From BJGV01 sp964013575 (GTDB lineage Bacteria; Pseudomonadota; Gammaproteobacteria; Burkholderiales; Nitrosomonadaceae): a DNA stretch of 64,000 nt. The DNA lies in the NCBI GenBank assembly GCA_964013575.1, contig CAXGWP010000002.1:1-64000 (forward strand), in the 5' to 3' direction. Made by a program: the position numbers and the translations under genes. The notes under the pieces are model-generated. The model ran no database searches. It saw nothing but the letters and a program-made list of their open reading frames with translations, and was not told the DNA's origin. Below are positions 1 to 9,980 of the stretch, piece by piece. The number at the start of each line of letters is the position of its first letter. Positions within the stretch are counted from its first letter, which is position 1.

Positions 1-44
1 AGAAGCAATTAACTGAGGCTGGTGCAACTTGTGAGCTTAAATAA
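1..44 (+). CDS. rplL: 50S ribosomal protein L7/L12, C-terminal end (partial)
   Basis: Only the last 13 codons and the TAA stop (42-44) are inside the window; the in-frame codons begin at base 3. They read KQLTEAGATCELK, which matches the conserved C-terminus of L7/L12 (typically ..LEEAGA-VE-K). L7/L12 is the mobile stalk protein that recruits GTPase translation factors to the ribosome. The position directly before rpoB is the standard rplJL-rpoBC order. The Cys four residues from the end is slightly unusual, as this position is more often Val or Lys-Val. The call rests on the short tail plus context. Confidence 0.85.
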   Translation, partial: KQLTEAGATCELK

Positions 45-57
45 TATTGTTTAGAAG

Positions 58-96
58 AACAACACTAGCGATACATAGCGTATCGCTAGTGTTGTT
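58..96 (+). promoter_or_regulatory. rplL-rpoB intergenic hairpin (RNase III-type site or attenuator)
   Basis: Bases 58-74 and 80-96 are perfect reverse complements (17 bp) around a 5-nt loop, ATAGC. Only two T residues close the right arm and the following bases are not a U-tract, so this is not a classical intrinsic terminator. In E. coli the rplL-rpoB spacer carries an RNase III processing hairpin and partial attenuation that uncouple ribosomal protein from RNA polymerase expression. The same role is inferred here from position and stem length. Confidence 0.7.
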
Positions 97-186
97 TATC
101 TGGCCCAATAATTCAATAGTGTTACAAGTATATAACACAGTGATCAAAAGCTTAAATTTTGTTTTCTGCTCCCCCGGAGAAATTCT

Positions 187-3100
187 ATGAGCTATTCATT
201 TACCGAAAAAAAGCGTATTCGAAAAAGTTTTGCAAAACGTGCAAGTGTTTTATCAATTCCATATTTGCTTGCAACACAACTTGAATCTTATGAAGCTTTT
301 TTACAAGAACATGTGCCTGCTGAAGAAAGAGAGAATCGTGGGTTACAAGCCGCATTTACTTCTATTTTTCCAATTGAAAGTCATTCAAAGAATGCTCGCC
401 TAGATTTTGTTAGCTATATACTTGGTGCTCCTCCTTTTGATGTAAAAGAGTGCCAGCAACGTGGCCTCACTTATGCTTCGCCATTACGTGCGAGAGCACG
501 ATTAACTATTATGGATAAAGAGGCTTCCACGCCAACACCAAAGGAAGTTAGGGAACAGATAGTTTATATGGGGGAAATTCCTCTTATGACTACAACTGGT
601 TCATTTGTGATTAATGGTACAGAGCGAGTGATTGTTTCGCAGTTACATCGTTCTCCAGGTGTATTCTTTGAGCATGATAGGGGTAAAACTCATTCATCTG
701 GAAAATTATTATTCTCAGCACGCATTATTCCTTACAGGGGTTCTTGGCTTGATTTTGAGTTTGATCCTAAAGATTATCTTTATTTCCGAGTAGATCGTAG
801 AAGGAAGATGCCTGTTACCGTTCTTTTAAAAGCCTTAGGGTATACTGCAGAGCAAATTCTTGCTGGATTTTTTGAGTTTGATGTATTTAATTTTTCTAAG
901 AATACTATTAACTTTGAACTTGTGCCAGAGCGTTTGCGTGGTGATATAGCTCGTCTTGATATTGTCACGAAAAGTGGAAAAATAATTGTTCAAAAAGATA
1001 AACGTATTACTGCTAGGCATATTAGGGAATTAGAAAAGGCTGGTATTGATAAATTGGTGGTGCCAGAGGATTTTTTATTGGGAAGAGTGCTTGGTCACAA
1101 TGTATTAGATCAGGAGACTGGAGAGATTATAGCGCAGGCTAATGATGAAATTACTGAAGAGTTGATAGTTAAATTTCATGAATCTAGTATTGACAAGATT
1201 TATTCTATCTATACGAATGAACTTGATCATGGCGCATATATTTCACAGACACTGAGGATAGATGATACAACTGATCAGTTGACTGCTCAGGTAGCAATTT
1301 ACCGTATGATGCGTCCTGGAGAGCCGCCAACTGAGGAGGCTGTCAAAGCATTATTTAATGGATTGTTTTATTCGGCAGATCGCTATGATTTGTCTGCAGT
1401 TGGGCGGATGAAATTTAATCGGCGTGTTGGTAAAACTGAGCTGACTGGTCCAAGTACTTTATCAAATGAAGATATTATTCGAATAATACAAATACTAGTT
1501 GAGCTTAGAAATGGACGTGGTGAGGTAGATGATATTGACCATCTTGGTAATCGTAGGGTTCGTTATGTTGGAGAGTTAGCAGAGAATCAATTTCGATCTG
1601 GGCTTATTAGAGTTGAGCGAGCTGTTAAAGAGCGCTTAAGTCAGGCAGAATCGGATAACCTTATGCCTCATGATTTAATTAATGCAAAACCTGTATCAGC
1701 GGCAGTACGTGAATTTTTCGGATCAAGCCAATTGTCTCAATTCATGGATCAGACAAATCCTCTTTCAGAGATTACTCATAAGCGTAGAGTATCTGCATTA
1801 GGACCGGGGGGGTTGACGCGAGAGAGAGCTGGGTTTGAAGTGCGAGATGTTCATCCAACTCATTATGGTAGAGTTTGTCCGATTGAGACTCCAGAAGGGC
1901 CAAATATTGGACTTATAAATTCATTGGCTTTATATGCTCGTACCAATGAATATGGTTTTCTTGAGACTCCATATCGTAAAGTGAAAAATAATAAAGTAAC
2001 TGATGAAATTGACTATTTATCAGCTATAGAAGAAGGACAATTCATTATTGCTCAAGCAAATGCTGAATTAGATAACCGTAATAAATTTATTAATGATATT
2101 GTTTCATGTCGTCATAAGAATGAGTTTACATTGGCTGCGCCTGACCGTATTGAATATATGGATGTGGCGCCCGCTCAGATTGTTTCAGTTGCAGCATCAT
2201 TAATTCCTTTTCTTGAGCACGATGATGCTAATCGTGCTTTGATGGGGTCAAATATGCAGCGTCAAGCAGTGCCTTGCCTTCGGGCAGAAAAATCGTTTGT
2301 TGGTACTGGGATAGAGCGAGTAGTTGCAATGGATTCAGGTACTGCAGTAATGGCAGGTCGCTCAGGAATAGTAGATTATGTAGACGCAGGGCGTATTGTA
2401 GTAAGAGTACATGATACTGAGACACGAGCAGGTGAGGTGGGTGTTGATATTTATAACCTTACAAAATATACCCGCTCTAATCAGAATACAAATATAAATC
2501 AAAGGCCTTTGGTAAAGAATGGAGATGTGATTGCTGCTGGTGATGTGATTGCTGACGGTGCTTCAACAGATTTAGGTGAGTTGGCTTTGGGTCAGAATAT
2601 GTTGGTGGCATTCATGCCATGGAATGGTTATAACTTTGAGGATTCCATTCTAATTTCTGAGAGAATTGTTTCTGAAGATCGTTTTACATCTATTCATATT
2701 GAAGAGCTCGTTGTAGTAAGTCGTGATACAAAATTGGGGACAGAAGAAATTACGGGTGATATATCAAATCTTTCTGAAGTACAGATTAACCGTTTAGATG
2801 ATTCTGGCATAATTTATATTGGGGCTGAAATTGAGGCAGGTGATGTTCTAGTTGGTAAGGTTACCCCAAAAGGAGAAGTTCAGTTAACTCCAGAAGAAAA
2901 GCTTTTACGTGCAATTTTTGGTGAAAAAGCATCTGATGTTAAAGATACCTCTTTACGTGTTCCATCAGGCATTTCAGGTACAGTTATTGATGTGCAGGTA
3001 TTTACTCGTGAGGGGATAGATCGTGATAAACGCGCACAACAGATTATTGATGACGAATTAAATCGTTATAAGAAAGATCTCTATGATCAGATGCGGATTG

Positions 3101-4260
3101 TTGAGTCAGATGCATTTGAGCGTATTAAGCGTTTGCTGAAAGGTAAGGTGGCAAAAGGAGGCCCTAATAAACTTGAAAAAGGCGCGCGTATTACAAAAGA
3201 ATACCTTGATAGTATAGAACCACATAATTGGTTTGATATTAGGTTGTCTAATGAAGAGGCAAGTATTCAATTAGAGCAGATAAAAGACGGCCTTTCTCAG
3301 AAAAAATTAGATTTTGATGCTTTTTTTGAAGAGAAGAAAAAGAAACTTACTCAGGGTGATGAGTTACCACCTGGGGTACAAAAAATGGTGAAAGTTTATA
3401 TTGCTGTGAGAAGAAGACTGCAACCAGGAGATAAGATGGCTGGACGCCATGGCAATAAGGGTGTTATTTCAAGGATTGTTCCAGTTGAAGATATGCCTTA
3501 CATGTCTGATGGTACTCCTGTTGATGTGGTGCTAAATCCGTTGGGTGTTCCTTCTCGTATGAATGTTGGGCAGATTTTAGAAATTCATCTTGGGTGGGCT
3601 GCAAAAGGGTTAGGCCTAAAGATTGATAACATGCTTCGTGCACAAAGCGATGCAGCAGAACTTAGGGAGTTTGTTAATAAAATATATAATAATAGTGGTA
3701 AGCAGGAAGATATTTCTTCACTTACAGATATAGAAATCATTGAGTTGGCCAATAATCTGAGAAATGGTGTCCCATTTGCAACTCCAGTATTTGATGGTGC
3801 TACAGAGCATGAAATTAAAGATATGCTTGAACTTGCTGGTTTGCCTAGATCTGGTCAGATTACATTATATGATGGCAGAACAGGAGAGGCTTTTAATCGT
3901 CCTGTTACGGTTGGTTACATGCATATTTTGAAGCTTCATCATTTAGTTGATGACAAAATGCATGCTCGTTCTACAGGCCCTTATAGCCTGGTAACTCAGC
4001 AGCCATTGGGTGGTAAGGCTCAGTTTGGGGGGCAACGATTTGGTGAAATGGAAGTTTGGGCCTTAGAAGCCTATGGTGCAGCATATACTTTACAAGAAAT
4101 GTTAACAGTTAAATCTGATGATTTGAATGGGCGTACTAAGATATATGAGAGCATTGTAAAAGGTGATCATAAAATTGATGCTGGTATGCCAGAATCGTTT
4201 AATGTGTTAGTAAAAGAAATTCGTTCACTTGGGATGGATATAGATTTGGACCGGCATTGA
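187..4260 (+). CDS. rpoB: DNA-directed RNA polymerase subunit beta
   Basis: Catalytic-core beta subunit of RNA polymerase, 1357 aa (E. coli 1342). The rifampicin-pocket segment QLSQFMDQTNPLSE is intact; its F-M-D falls at residues 519-521, an offset of +5 from E. coli, and the equivalents of H526 and S531 are wild type (HKRRVSALGP). The C-terminal PGDKMAGRHGNKG and GGKAQFGGQRFGEME blocks are also present. The ATG at 187 follows GGAGA (176-180) at good spacing. It is 92 bp upstream of rpoC and co-oriented with rplL, so it is part of the rplL-rpoBC transcription unit. Nothing suggests decay or resistance mutations. Confidence 0.99.
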   Translation: MSYSFTEKKRIRKSFAKRASVLSIPYLLATQLESYEAFLQEHVPAEERENRGLQAAFTSIFPIESHSKNARLDFVSYILGAPPFDVKECQQRGLTYASPLRARARLTIMDKEASTPTPKEVREQIVYMGEIPLMTTTGSFVINGTERVIVSQLHRSPGVFFEHDRGKTHSSGKLLFSARIIPYRGSWLDFEFDPKDYLYFRVDRRRKMPVTVLLKALGYTAEQILAGFFEFDVFNFSKNTINFELVPERLRGDIARLDIVTKSGKIIVQKDKRITARHIRELEKAGIDKLVVPEDFLLGRVLGHNVLDQETGEIIAQANDEITEELIVKFHESSIDKIYSIYTNELDHGAYISQTLRIDDTTDQLTAQVAIYRMMRPGEPPTEEAVKALFNGLFYSADRYDLSAVGRMKFNRRVGKTELTGPSTLSNEDIIRIIQILVELRNGRGEVDDIDHLGNRRVRYVGELAENQFRSGLIRVERAVKERLSQAESDNLMPHDLINAKPVSAAVREFFGSSQLSQFMDQTNPLSEITHKRRVSALGPGGLTRERAGFEVRDVHPTHYGRVCPIETPEGPNIGLINSLALYARTNEYGFLETPYRKVKNNKVTDEIDYLSAIEEGQFIIAQANAELDNRNKFINDIVSCRHKNEFTLAAPDRIEYMDVAPAQIVSVAASLIPFLEHDDANRALMGSNMQRQAVPCLRAEKSFVGTGIERVVAMDSGTAVMAGRSGIVDYVDAGRIVVRVHDTETRAGEVGVDIYNLTKYTRSNQNTNINQRPLVKNGDVIAAGDVIADGASTDLGELALGQNMLVAFMPWNGYNFEDSILISERIVSEDRFTSIHIEELVVVSRDTKLGTEEITGDISNLSEVQINRLDDSGIIYIGAEIEAGDVLVGKVTPKGEVQLTPEEKLLRAIFGEKASDVKDTSLRVPSGISGTVIDVQVFTREGIDRDKRAQQIIDDELNRYKKDLYDQMRIVESDAFERIKRLLKGKVAKGGPNKLEKGARITKEYLDSIEPHNWFDIRLSNEEASIQLEQIKDGLSQKKLDFDAFFEEKKKKLTQGDELPPGVQKMVKVYIAVRRRLQPGDKMAGRHGNKGVISRIVPVEDMPYMSDGTPVDVVLNPLGVPSRMNVGQILEIHLGWAAKGLGLKIDNMLRAQSDAAELREFVNKIYNNSGKQEDISSLTDIEIIELANNLRNGVPFATPVFDGATEHEIKDMLELAGLPRSGQITLYDGRTGEAFNRPVTVGYMHILKLHHLVDDKMHARSTGPYSLVTQQPLGGKAQFGGQRFGEMEVWALEAYGAAYTLQEMLTVKSDDLNGRTKIYESIVKGDHKIDAGMPESFNVLVKEIRSLGMDIDLDRH

Positions 4261-4352
4261 CAAAATTCACTAGAGATAATTTTTTAATCTTTGGTATTTA
4301 GTAATTTACTGCCGAATTTTTTGCATTGTCCCCTGATTAACAGGAGTAACAA

Positions 4353-7300
4353 ATGAAAGCGCTACTTGATTTATTTAAACAAGTTACCCATAAGGAAGAA
4401 TTTGAATCTATCAAAGTCGGACTTGCTTCGCCTGAAAAAATACGATCTTGGTCTTATGGAGAAGTTAAGAAACCGGAAACTATAAATTATCGTACCTTTA
4501 AACCAGAGAGGGACGGGTTGTTTTGCGCAAAAATTTTTGGCCCAGTAAAAGATTATGAGTGTTTATGTGGAAAATATAAACGCTTAAAGCATCGAGGCGT
4601 CATTTGTGAAAAATGTGGTGTTGAAGTGACTTTGTCGAAGGTTAGGCGTGAACGCATGGGGCATATACAGCTAGCCTCACCTGTTGCTCATATTTGGTTC
4701 CTAAAGTCTTTACCATCTCGTTTAGGAATGGTTTTAGATATGACTTTACGCGATATTGAGCGTGTGCTTTATTTTGAAGCATATGTGGTAACTGATCCAG
4801 GAATGACTCCATTGGTAAGATGTCAGTTATTAACTGATGATGATTATCTCGATAAAGTAGAAGAATATGGTGATGATTTTAATGCGAGTATGGGAGCAGA
4901 GGGAATACGTGAATTATTACTTAATCTGAATATTGATATTGAGATTGATAATGTTAGAAAGGATATGGAGGCAACTAATTCTGAAACAAAAATAAAGAAA
5001 CTTTCTAAACGTTTAAAAATATTAGAAGCATTTAATAAATCAGGTATTAAGCCAGAATGGATGATATTTACAGTTTTACCATGTCTTCCGCCAGAATTAA
5101 GACCATTAGTACCACTTGATGGTGGACGTTTTGCTACATCTGATCTGAATGATTTGTATCGTAGAGTTATTAATCGTAATAATCGTTTGAAACGCTTACT
5201 TGAACTAAAAGCACCTGAAATAATTGTACGTAATGAGAAGCGTATGCTTCAGGAGGCAGTTGATTCATTATTAGATAATGGACGTAGAGGTAAAGCAATG
5301 ACAGGTGCAAATAAAAGGCCACTAAAGTCATTAGCTGATATGATAAAAGGAAAAGGTGGTCGTTTTCGCCAAAACTTACTAGGAAAAAGAGTTGATTACT
5401 CGGGACGATCAGTAATTGTTGTTGGACCACAACTTAAGCTTCATCAGTGTGGCCTACCAAAAAAGATGGCTTTGGAATTATTTAAACCATTTATTTTTAG
5501 TAAATTAGAAATAATGGGCGTTGCTAGTACTATTAAGGCGGCTAAAAGAGAAGTAGAAAATGAAACTCCAATAGTATGGGATATTCTTGAAGATGTTATC
5601 CGTGAACACCCCGTAATGTTGAATCGTGCGCCAACACTTCATCGTCTTGGTATACAAGGGTTTGAACCTGTATTAATTGAAGGAAAGGCAATTCAGCTTC
5701 ATCCATTGGTATGTGTTGCATTCAATGCTGATTTCGATGGTGATCAGATGGCTGTACATGTCCCATTATCTTTAGAAGCGCAAATGGAAGTTCGTACATT
5801 AATGATGTCTTCTAATAATGTTTTGTCTCCAGCAAATGGAGAGCCAATTATTGTGCCGTCTCAAGATATAGTATTGGGCTTATATTTCATGACTCGTGAG
5901 AAGGTGGGGTCAAGAGGGGAAGGTATGATATTTCCTAATATTAGTGAAGTATCTCGTGCTTATGAGTGTCGTTCAGTTGAACTAAATGCTAGGGTTCAAG
6001 TTAGAATTGAGGAATATGAAACGGATGCAGAGGGTAATCAGCATAAAAAGATAACACGTTATGATACTACTATTGGGCGAGCACTTTTATCTGAGATTTT
6101 ACCACCTGGACTCCCATTTGCTTTAATAAATAAAGCACTTAAGAAGAAAGAAATATCTAAGCTTATCAATTTTAGTTTCCATCTTTGTGGTTTACGCGCA
6201 ACAGTAATTTTTGTAGATAAATTAAAAGATTATGGATTCTCGTTTTCAACTCGAGCTGGAATTTCTATTTGTTTGGACGATATGCTGGTACCAGATCATA
6301 AGAAAAATATTATTAGTGGTTCTGAGAAAGAAGTAAAAGAAATTGAAGCTCAATATACCTCAGGCTTGGTGACCCAGGGTGAGCGTTATAATAAAGTGGT
6401 TGATATTTGGGGACGTGCTGGTGATAAAGTTGCTAAAGCTATGATGGATCAGCTTGGCACAGAACTAGTATATGATCAGCAAAGTGGGAAAATCAGGAAA
6501 GATAAGAAGGGGAAACCGCTAATGCAGGAATCATTTAATTCTATTTATATGATGGCTGATTCTGGCGCACGTGGTTCTGCTGCTCAGATACGACAGTTGG
6601 CAGGTATGCGAGGTTTAATGGCAAAGCCTGATGGTTCAATAATTGAGACGCCTATTACTGCAAACTTTAGAGAAGGCCTTAATGTACTGCAATATTTTAT
6701 TTCTACTCATGGAGCACGTAAGGGATTGGCTGATACAGCATTAAAGACTGCAAACTCAGGTTATCTTACTCGACGTTTAGTAGATGTAACTCAGGATCTT
6801 GTGGTAATTGAAAATGATTGTAAAACATCAAATGGCGTAGCAATGAAAGCTTTAGTGGAAGGGGGAGAAGTTATTGAAGCACTGCATGAGCGTATCCTTG
6901 GTAGAGTAGCTGCAATTGACGTTATTAATCCAGAAAATCAGGCTATTTTATATCCTGCAGGTTATCTCTTAGATGAAGGTGCTGTTGCAAAAATTGAATC
7001 ACTTGGTATAGACGAAGTAAAGGTACGGACTCCTCTTACATGTGATACCCGACATGGACTGTGTGCAAAATGTTATGGGCGGGACCTGGGAAGAGGAACA
7101 ATGGTAAACCTAGGTGAAGCAGTTGGTGTTGTTGCGGCACAATCTATTGGCGAGCCTGGTACCCAACTTACTATGCGTACATTTCATATAGGTGGTGCTG
7201 CCTCAAGAACTGCAGCAACAAGTCAAATAGAGAGCAAATCAAATGGAACAGTAAGCTTTTCTTCCACAATGCGTTATGTAACAAATTCTAATAAAGAATT

Positions 7301-8582
7301 AATAGCAATTTCTCGTAGTGGGGAAATGGTAGTGCATGATGATAATGGGCGAGAACGTGAGCGGCATAAGGCTCCATATGGAGCAACTTTGTTAGTCCAT
7401 AATGGAGAAGCTGTGAAAGCTGGTCAGGTAATGGCATCATGGGATCCGCATACTAGACCAATAATAACTGAATATGCAGGTAAGGTCCGTTTTGAGAATG
7501 TTGAAGAAGGGTTGACTGTTGCTAAACAAATTGATGATGTGACTGGTTTATCATCAATGGTAGTTACTGACCCAAAACGTCGTGGTGCATCCCAAGCTAA
7601 AGGATTACGCCCACTAGTTAAATTGTTGGATGAAAAGGGTGAAGAAGTAAAACATTCAGGTGATGATAAATTATCAGTTAACATTACCTTCCAAACGGGT
7701 TCAGTTATAGTTGTACGTGACGGTCAACAAGTAAGCGTAGGAACTGTTCTTGCAAGAATTCCACATGAGAGCTCAAAGACGCGTGATATTACAGGTGGCT
7801 TACCTCGAGTTGCAGAATTATTCGAGGCTCGTTCACCAAAAGATGCAGGTGTATTAGCTGAGGTTACCGGTGTTGTATCTTTTGGTAAAGATACTAAAGG
7901 TAAGCAAAGATTAGTTATTACTGATACAGAAGGCGTTGCACATGAATATCTTATACCAAAAGATAAGCATGTAACGGCACATGATGGCCAAATGGTCACT
8001 CAGGGGGAGAATATCGTTGATGGTCCTTCTGATCCACATGATATTTTACGTTTGCTTGGAGTTGAGGCACTAGCACGATATATTACTGATGAGGTACAAG
8101 ATGTTTATCGTTTACAAGGTGTAAAAATTAATGATAAGCATATTGAGGTTATCGTGCGCCAGATGTTACGCCGAGTTCAGATTATCAACCCAGGAGACAC
8201 AAGGTTTATATTAGGTGAGCAAGTAGAGCGTGCTGATTTATTAACTGAAAATGAGAATATGGAGGCTAATGACAAAAAGCCGGCAGAATATCAATTTGTT
8301 TTATTAGGCATTACTAAGGCTTCACTTTCTACAGACTCATTTATTTCAGCTGCATCTTTTCAAGAGACAACGCGTGTTCTTACAGAGGCAGCAATTATGG
8401 GTAAGAAAGATAATTTACGTGGATTAAAAGAGAATGTAATTGTTGGGCGTCTTATTCCAGCTGGAACTGGCTTAGCTTTTCATAATTTAAGAAAAAGGCA
8501 AAGGGCAGAAGAAAACGATATAGAAAATACCTTTATTAGTAAAGAAGATACAGGAGAAGAGAAAAAGACTGAAGCTGTCTAA
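4353..8582 (+). CDS. rpoC: DNA-directed RNA polymerase subunit beta'
   Basis: Large catalytic subunit of RNA polymerase, 1409 aa (E. coli 1407). The Mg2+-binding NADFDGD motif sits at residues 458-464, with Asp at 460, 462 and 464 exactly as in E. coli. The N-terminal zinc ribbon is visible (CLCGKYKRLKHRG then CEKC near residues 70-90). The second zinc site CDTRHGLCAKC lies near residue 900. The trigger-loop region (QSIGEPGTQLTMRTFH) is intact. The start is supported by AGGAG a few bases before the ATG. It is the last gene of the rpl-rpo unit; no convincing intrinsic terminator follows it. Confidence 0.99.
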   Translation: MKALLDLFKQVTHKEEFESIKVGLASPEKIRSWSYGEVKKPETINYRTFKPERDGLFCAKIFGPVKDYECLCGKYKRLKHRGVICEKCGVEVTLSKVRRERMGHIQLASPVAHIWFLKSLPSRLGMVLDMTLRDIERVLYFEAYVVTDPGMTPLVRCQLLTDDDYLDKVEEYGDDFNASMGAEGIRELLLNLNIDIEIDNVRKDMEATNSETKIKKLSKRLKILEAFNKSGIKPEWMIFTVLPCLPPELRPLVPLDGGRFATSDLNDLYRRVINRNNRLKRLLELKAPEIIVRNEKRMLQEAVDSLLDNGRRGKAMTGANKRPLKSLADMIKGKGGRFRQNLLGKRVDYSGRSVIVVGPQLKLHQCGLPKKMALELFKPFIFSKLEIMGVASTIKAAKREVENETPIVWDILEDVIREHPVMLNRAPTLHRLGIQGFEPVLIEGKAIQLHPLVCVAFNADFDGDQMAVHVPLSLEAQMEVRTLMMSSNNVLSPANGEPIIVPSQDIVLGLYFMTREKVGSRGEGMIFPNISEVSRAYECRSVELNARVQVRIEEYETDAEGNQHKKITRYDTTIGRALLSEILPPGLPFALINKALKKKEISKLINFSFHLCGLRATVIFVDKLKDYGFSFSTRAGISICLDDMLVPDHKKNIISGSEKEVKEIEAQYTSGLVTQGERYNKVVDIWGRAGDKVAKAMMDQLGTELVYDQQSGKIRKDKKGKPLMQESFNSIYMMADSGARGSAAQIRQLAGMRGLMAKPDGSIIETPITANFREGLNVLQYFISTHGARKGLADTALKTANSGYLTRRLVDVTQDLVVIENDCKTSNGVAMKALVEGGEVIEALHERILGRVAAIDVINPENQAILYPAGYLLDEGAVAKIESLGIDEVKVRTPLTCDTRHGLCAKCYGRDLGRGTMVNLGEAVGVVAAQSIGEPGTQLTMRTFHIGGAASRTAATSQIESKSNGTVSFSSTMRYVTNSNKELIAISRSGEMVVHDDNGRERERHKAPYGATLLVHNGEAVKAGQVMASWDPHTRPIITEYAGKVRFENVEEGLTVAKQIDDVTGLSSMVVTDPKRRGASQAKGLRPLVKLLDEKGEEVKHSGDDKLSVNITFQTGSVIVVRDGQQVSVGTVLARIPHESSKTRDITGGLPRVAELFEARSPKDAGVLAEVTGVVSFGKDTKGKQRLVITDTEGVAHEYLIPKDKHVTAHDGQMVTQGENIVDGPSDPHDILRLLGVEALARYITDEVQDVYRLQGVKINDKHIEVIVRQMLRRVQIINPGDTRFILGEQVERADLLTENENMEANDKKPAEYQFVLLGITKASLSTDSFISAASFQETTRVLTEAAIMGKKDNLRGLKENVIVGRLIPAGTGLAFHNLRKRQRAEENDIENTFISKEDTGEEKKTEAV

Positions 8583-8894
8583 ATTATATTTAAAAATTTA
8601 TTAGGTTAATGAGATAAAGTTATTACAGCATAATTTATTTATACTAAATTATTCTTCAGCAGTTATCAGAATATATGGTGATTACTTTAGTAAAGTATTT
8701 TAACTCTATAAGGTGATTTAGCTATCAAAGATTAATGTTTAATTTTTTCTCTCTAAATTGTATGTATCATTTATAGTGTTTTCATGGAATATTATGAAAC
8801 CAATTCTTTTAATGTGTCCTGCATTAGTAGTTATTTGAGTGTAAGTACCTGATCAAAATAGATAAAATTTAATAGGTTAAAAGGCATATTTTAT
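8583..8894. other. Long spacer between rpoC and the pst operon
   Basis: The whole rpoC-pstC gap is 384 bp. This part is AT-rich with no ORF carrying a ribosome binding site, no RNA gene and no clear intrinsic terminator. A remnant of pstS, which often precedes pstC, is not recognisable. The 3' end of the gap holds the candidate Pho box described separately. Confidence 0.5.
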
Positions 8895-8928
8895 CTGTCA
8901 CATGAATGTAACATTATAGTCGTAATAT
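8895..8928 (+). promoter_or_regulatory. Candidate Pho box and -10 of the pst operon
   Basis: CTGTCAC (8895-8901), a 4-nt spacer ATGA, then ATGTAAC (8906-8912) reproduces the 7-4-7 direct-repeat layout of the PhoB box (CTGTCAT-AWAW-CTGTCAY). By eye, 14 of 18 positions agree. A -10-like TAATAT follows at 8923-8928, ten bases after the box, the usual arrangement when PhoB replaces the -35. It lies 54 bp before pstC. This points to induction by phosphate starvation, by analogy with PhoB-dependent pst operons. Confidence 0.6.
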
Positions 8929-8966
8929 TGCATATATTAAGATTTCATAGATGGGGTTCTTAGTTT

Positions 8967-9899
8967 ATGCCTATGCAATTTTTTTCTAAAAACGGTCAGT
9001 CGGGGAAATTAGGGTATAGTTATCGTCGTCATATACGAGAGCATATTATTGAAGCTCTTTTATTTATGATGGCGCTTACTTCAGTAGCTATCACATTTTC
9101 AATTGTAGTCATGCTTGTTAAAGAGTCCCTTGTTTTTTTTGAACAAGTCTCTCTTTGGGATTTTCTTACTGATACACAATGGACGCCACTATTTGATGAT
9201 GCACATTATGGGATACTACCATTAATATCTGGAACAGTTGTAAGTTCAATAGTTGCCTTGGCTGTAGCTATTCCTATTGGGACTATTATTGCTATATATC
9301 TCTCAGAGTTTGCTCCTTTTACTGTTCGAGAGATTGCTAAACCCTTTTTAGAGCTGCTTGGTGGCATTCCAACTGTTGTATACGGCTATTTTGCATTATT
9401 ATTTATTACTCCTTTATTACAAAAAATATTTCCAGAACTCCCAGGGTTTAGTTTGCTCTCTGCTGGATTAGTTATGGGTATTATGATAGTTCCATATATT
9501 AGCTCGTTATCTGAAGATGCAATGCGGGCTGTGCCAATGCATTTGCGTGAGGGGTCTTATGCGATGGGGGCAACACGTTTTCAGACTGCTACTAGAGTTG
9601 TAATACCAGCCGCTTTCTCAGGAATTGCAGCATCTTATATTCTTGGCATTTCCCGTGCAGTAGGGGAAACAATGGTCGTTGCAATAGCGGCTGGTATGCA
9701 ACCTAACCTTACCTGGAACCCAATGGAGCCGGCTGCAACTATTACTGCTTATATTGTGCAAGTAAGCTTAGGAGATTTACCGCATGGGAGTACTGGTTAT
9801 CAGACTATTTTTGCTGCAGGTCTTACCTTATTACTTTTAACGCTTACTTTTAATGTTCTAGGTCACATATTACGTAAACGTTATCGTGAAGTATATTAA
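8967..9899 (+). CDS. pstC: Phosphate ABC transporter permease PstC
   Basis: Inner-membrane permease of the high-affinity phosphate importer PstSCAB, 310 aa (E. coli 319). About six hydrophobic segments are visible. The first is near residues 33-52, and the cytoplasmic EAA loop that contacts PstB (AMRAVPMHLREGSYAMGATRFQ) is near residue 190. The GGIPTVVYGYFAL segment is typical of PstC. The ATG at 8967 has only GGGG (8953-8956) upstream; the ATG two codons later is an alternative. It is the first gene of the pst run and lies behind the Pho box. No periplasmic binding protein gene (pstS) precedes it, so that component must be elsewhere. Confidence 0.96.
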   Translation: MPMQFFSKNGQSGKLGYSYRRHIREHIIEALLFMMALTSVAITFSIVVMLVKESLVFFEQVSLWDFLTDTQWTPLFDDAHYGILPLISGTVVSSIVALAVAIPIGTIIAIYLSEFAPFTVREIAKPFLELLGGIPTVVYGYFALLFITPLLQKIFPELPGFSLLSAGLVMGIMIVPYISSLSEDAMRAVPMHLREGSYAMGATRFQTATRVVIPAAFSGIAASYILGISRAVGETMVVAIAAGMQPNLTWNPMEPAATITAYIVQVSLGDLPHGSTGYQTIFAAGLTLLLLTLTFNVLGHILRKRYREVY

Positions 9900-9946
9900 T
9901 AGTATCAATCATTGATTTGATTTATATCAATTTTAAGATTTTGGTA

Positions 9947-9967
9947 GTTAATTTATCTGTAATTAAC
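9947..9967 (+). other. Small hairpin just before pstA
   Basis: GTTAATT (9947-9953) and AATTAAC (9961-9967) form a perfect 7-bp stem with a 7-nt loop. It ends at the GGGAC that probably serves as the pstA ribosome binding site. It could fold in the pstC-pstA mRNA spacer and affect pstA translation or mRNA stability. The stem is mostly A/T and therefore weak. Confidence 0.35.
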
Positions 9968-9980
9968 GGGACTAACACTA

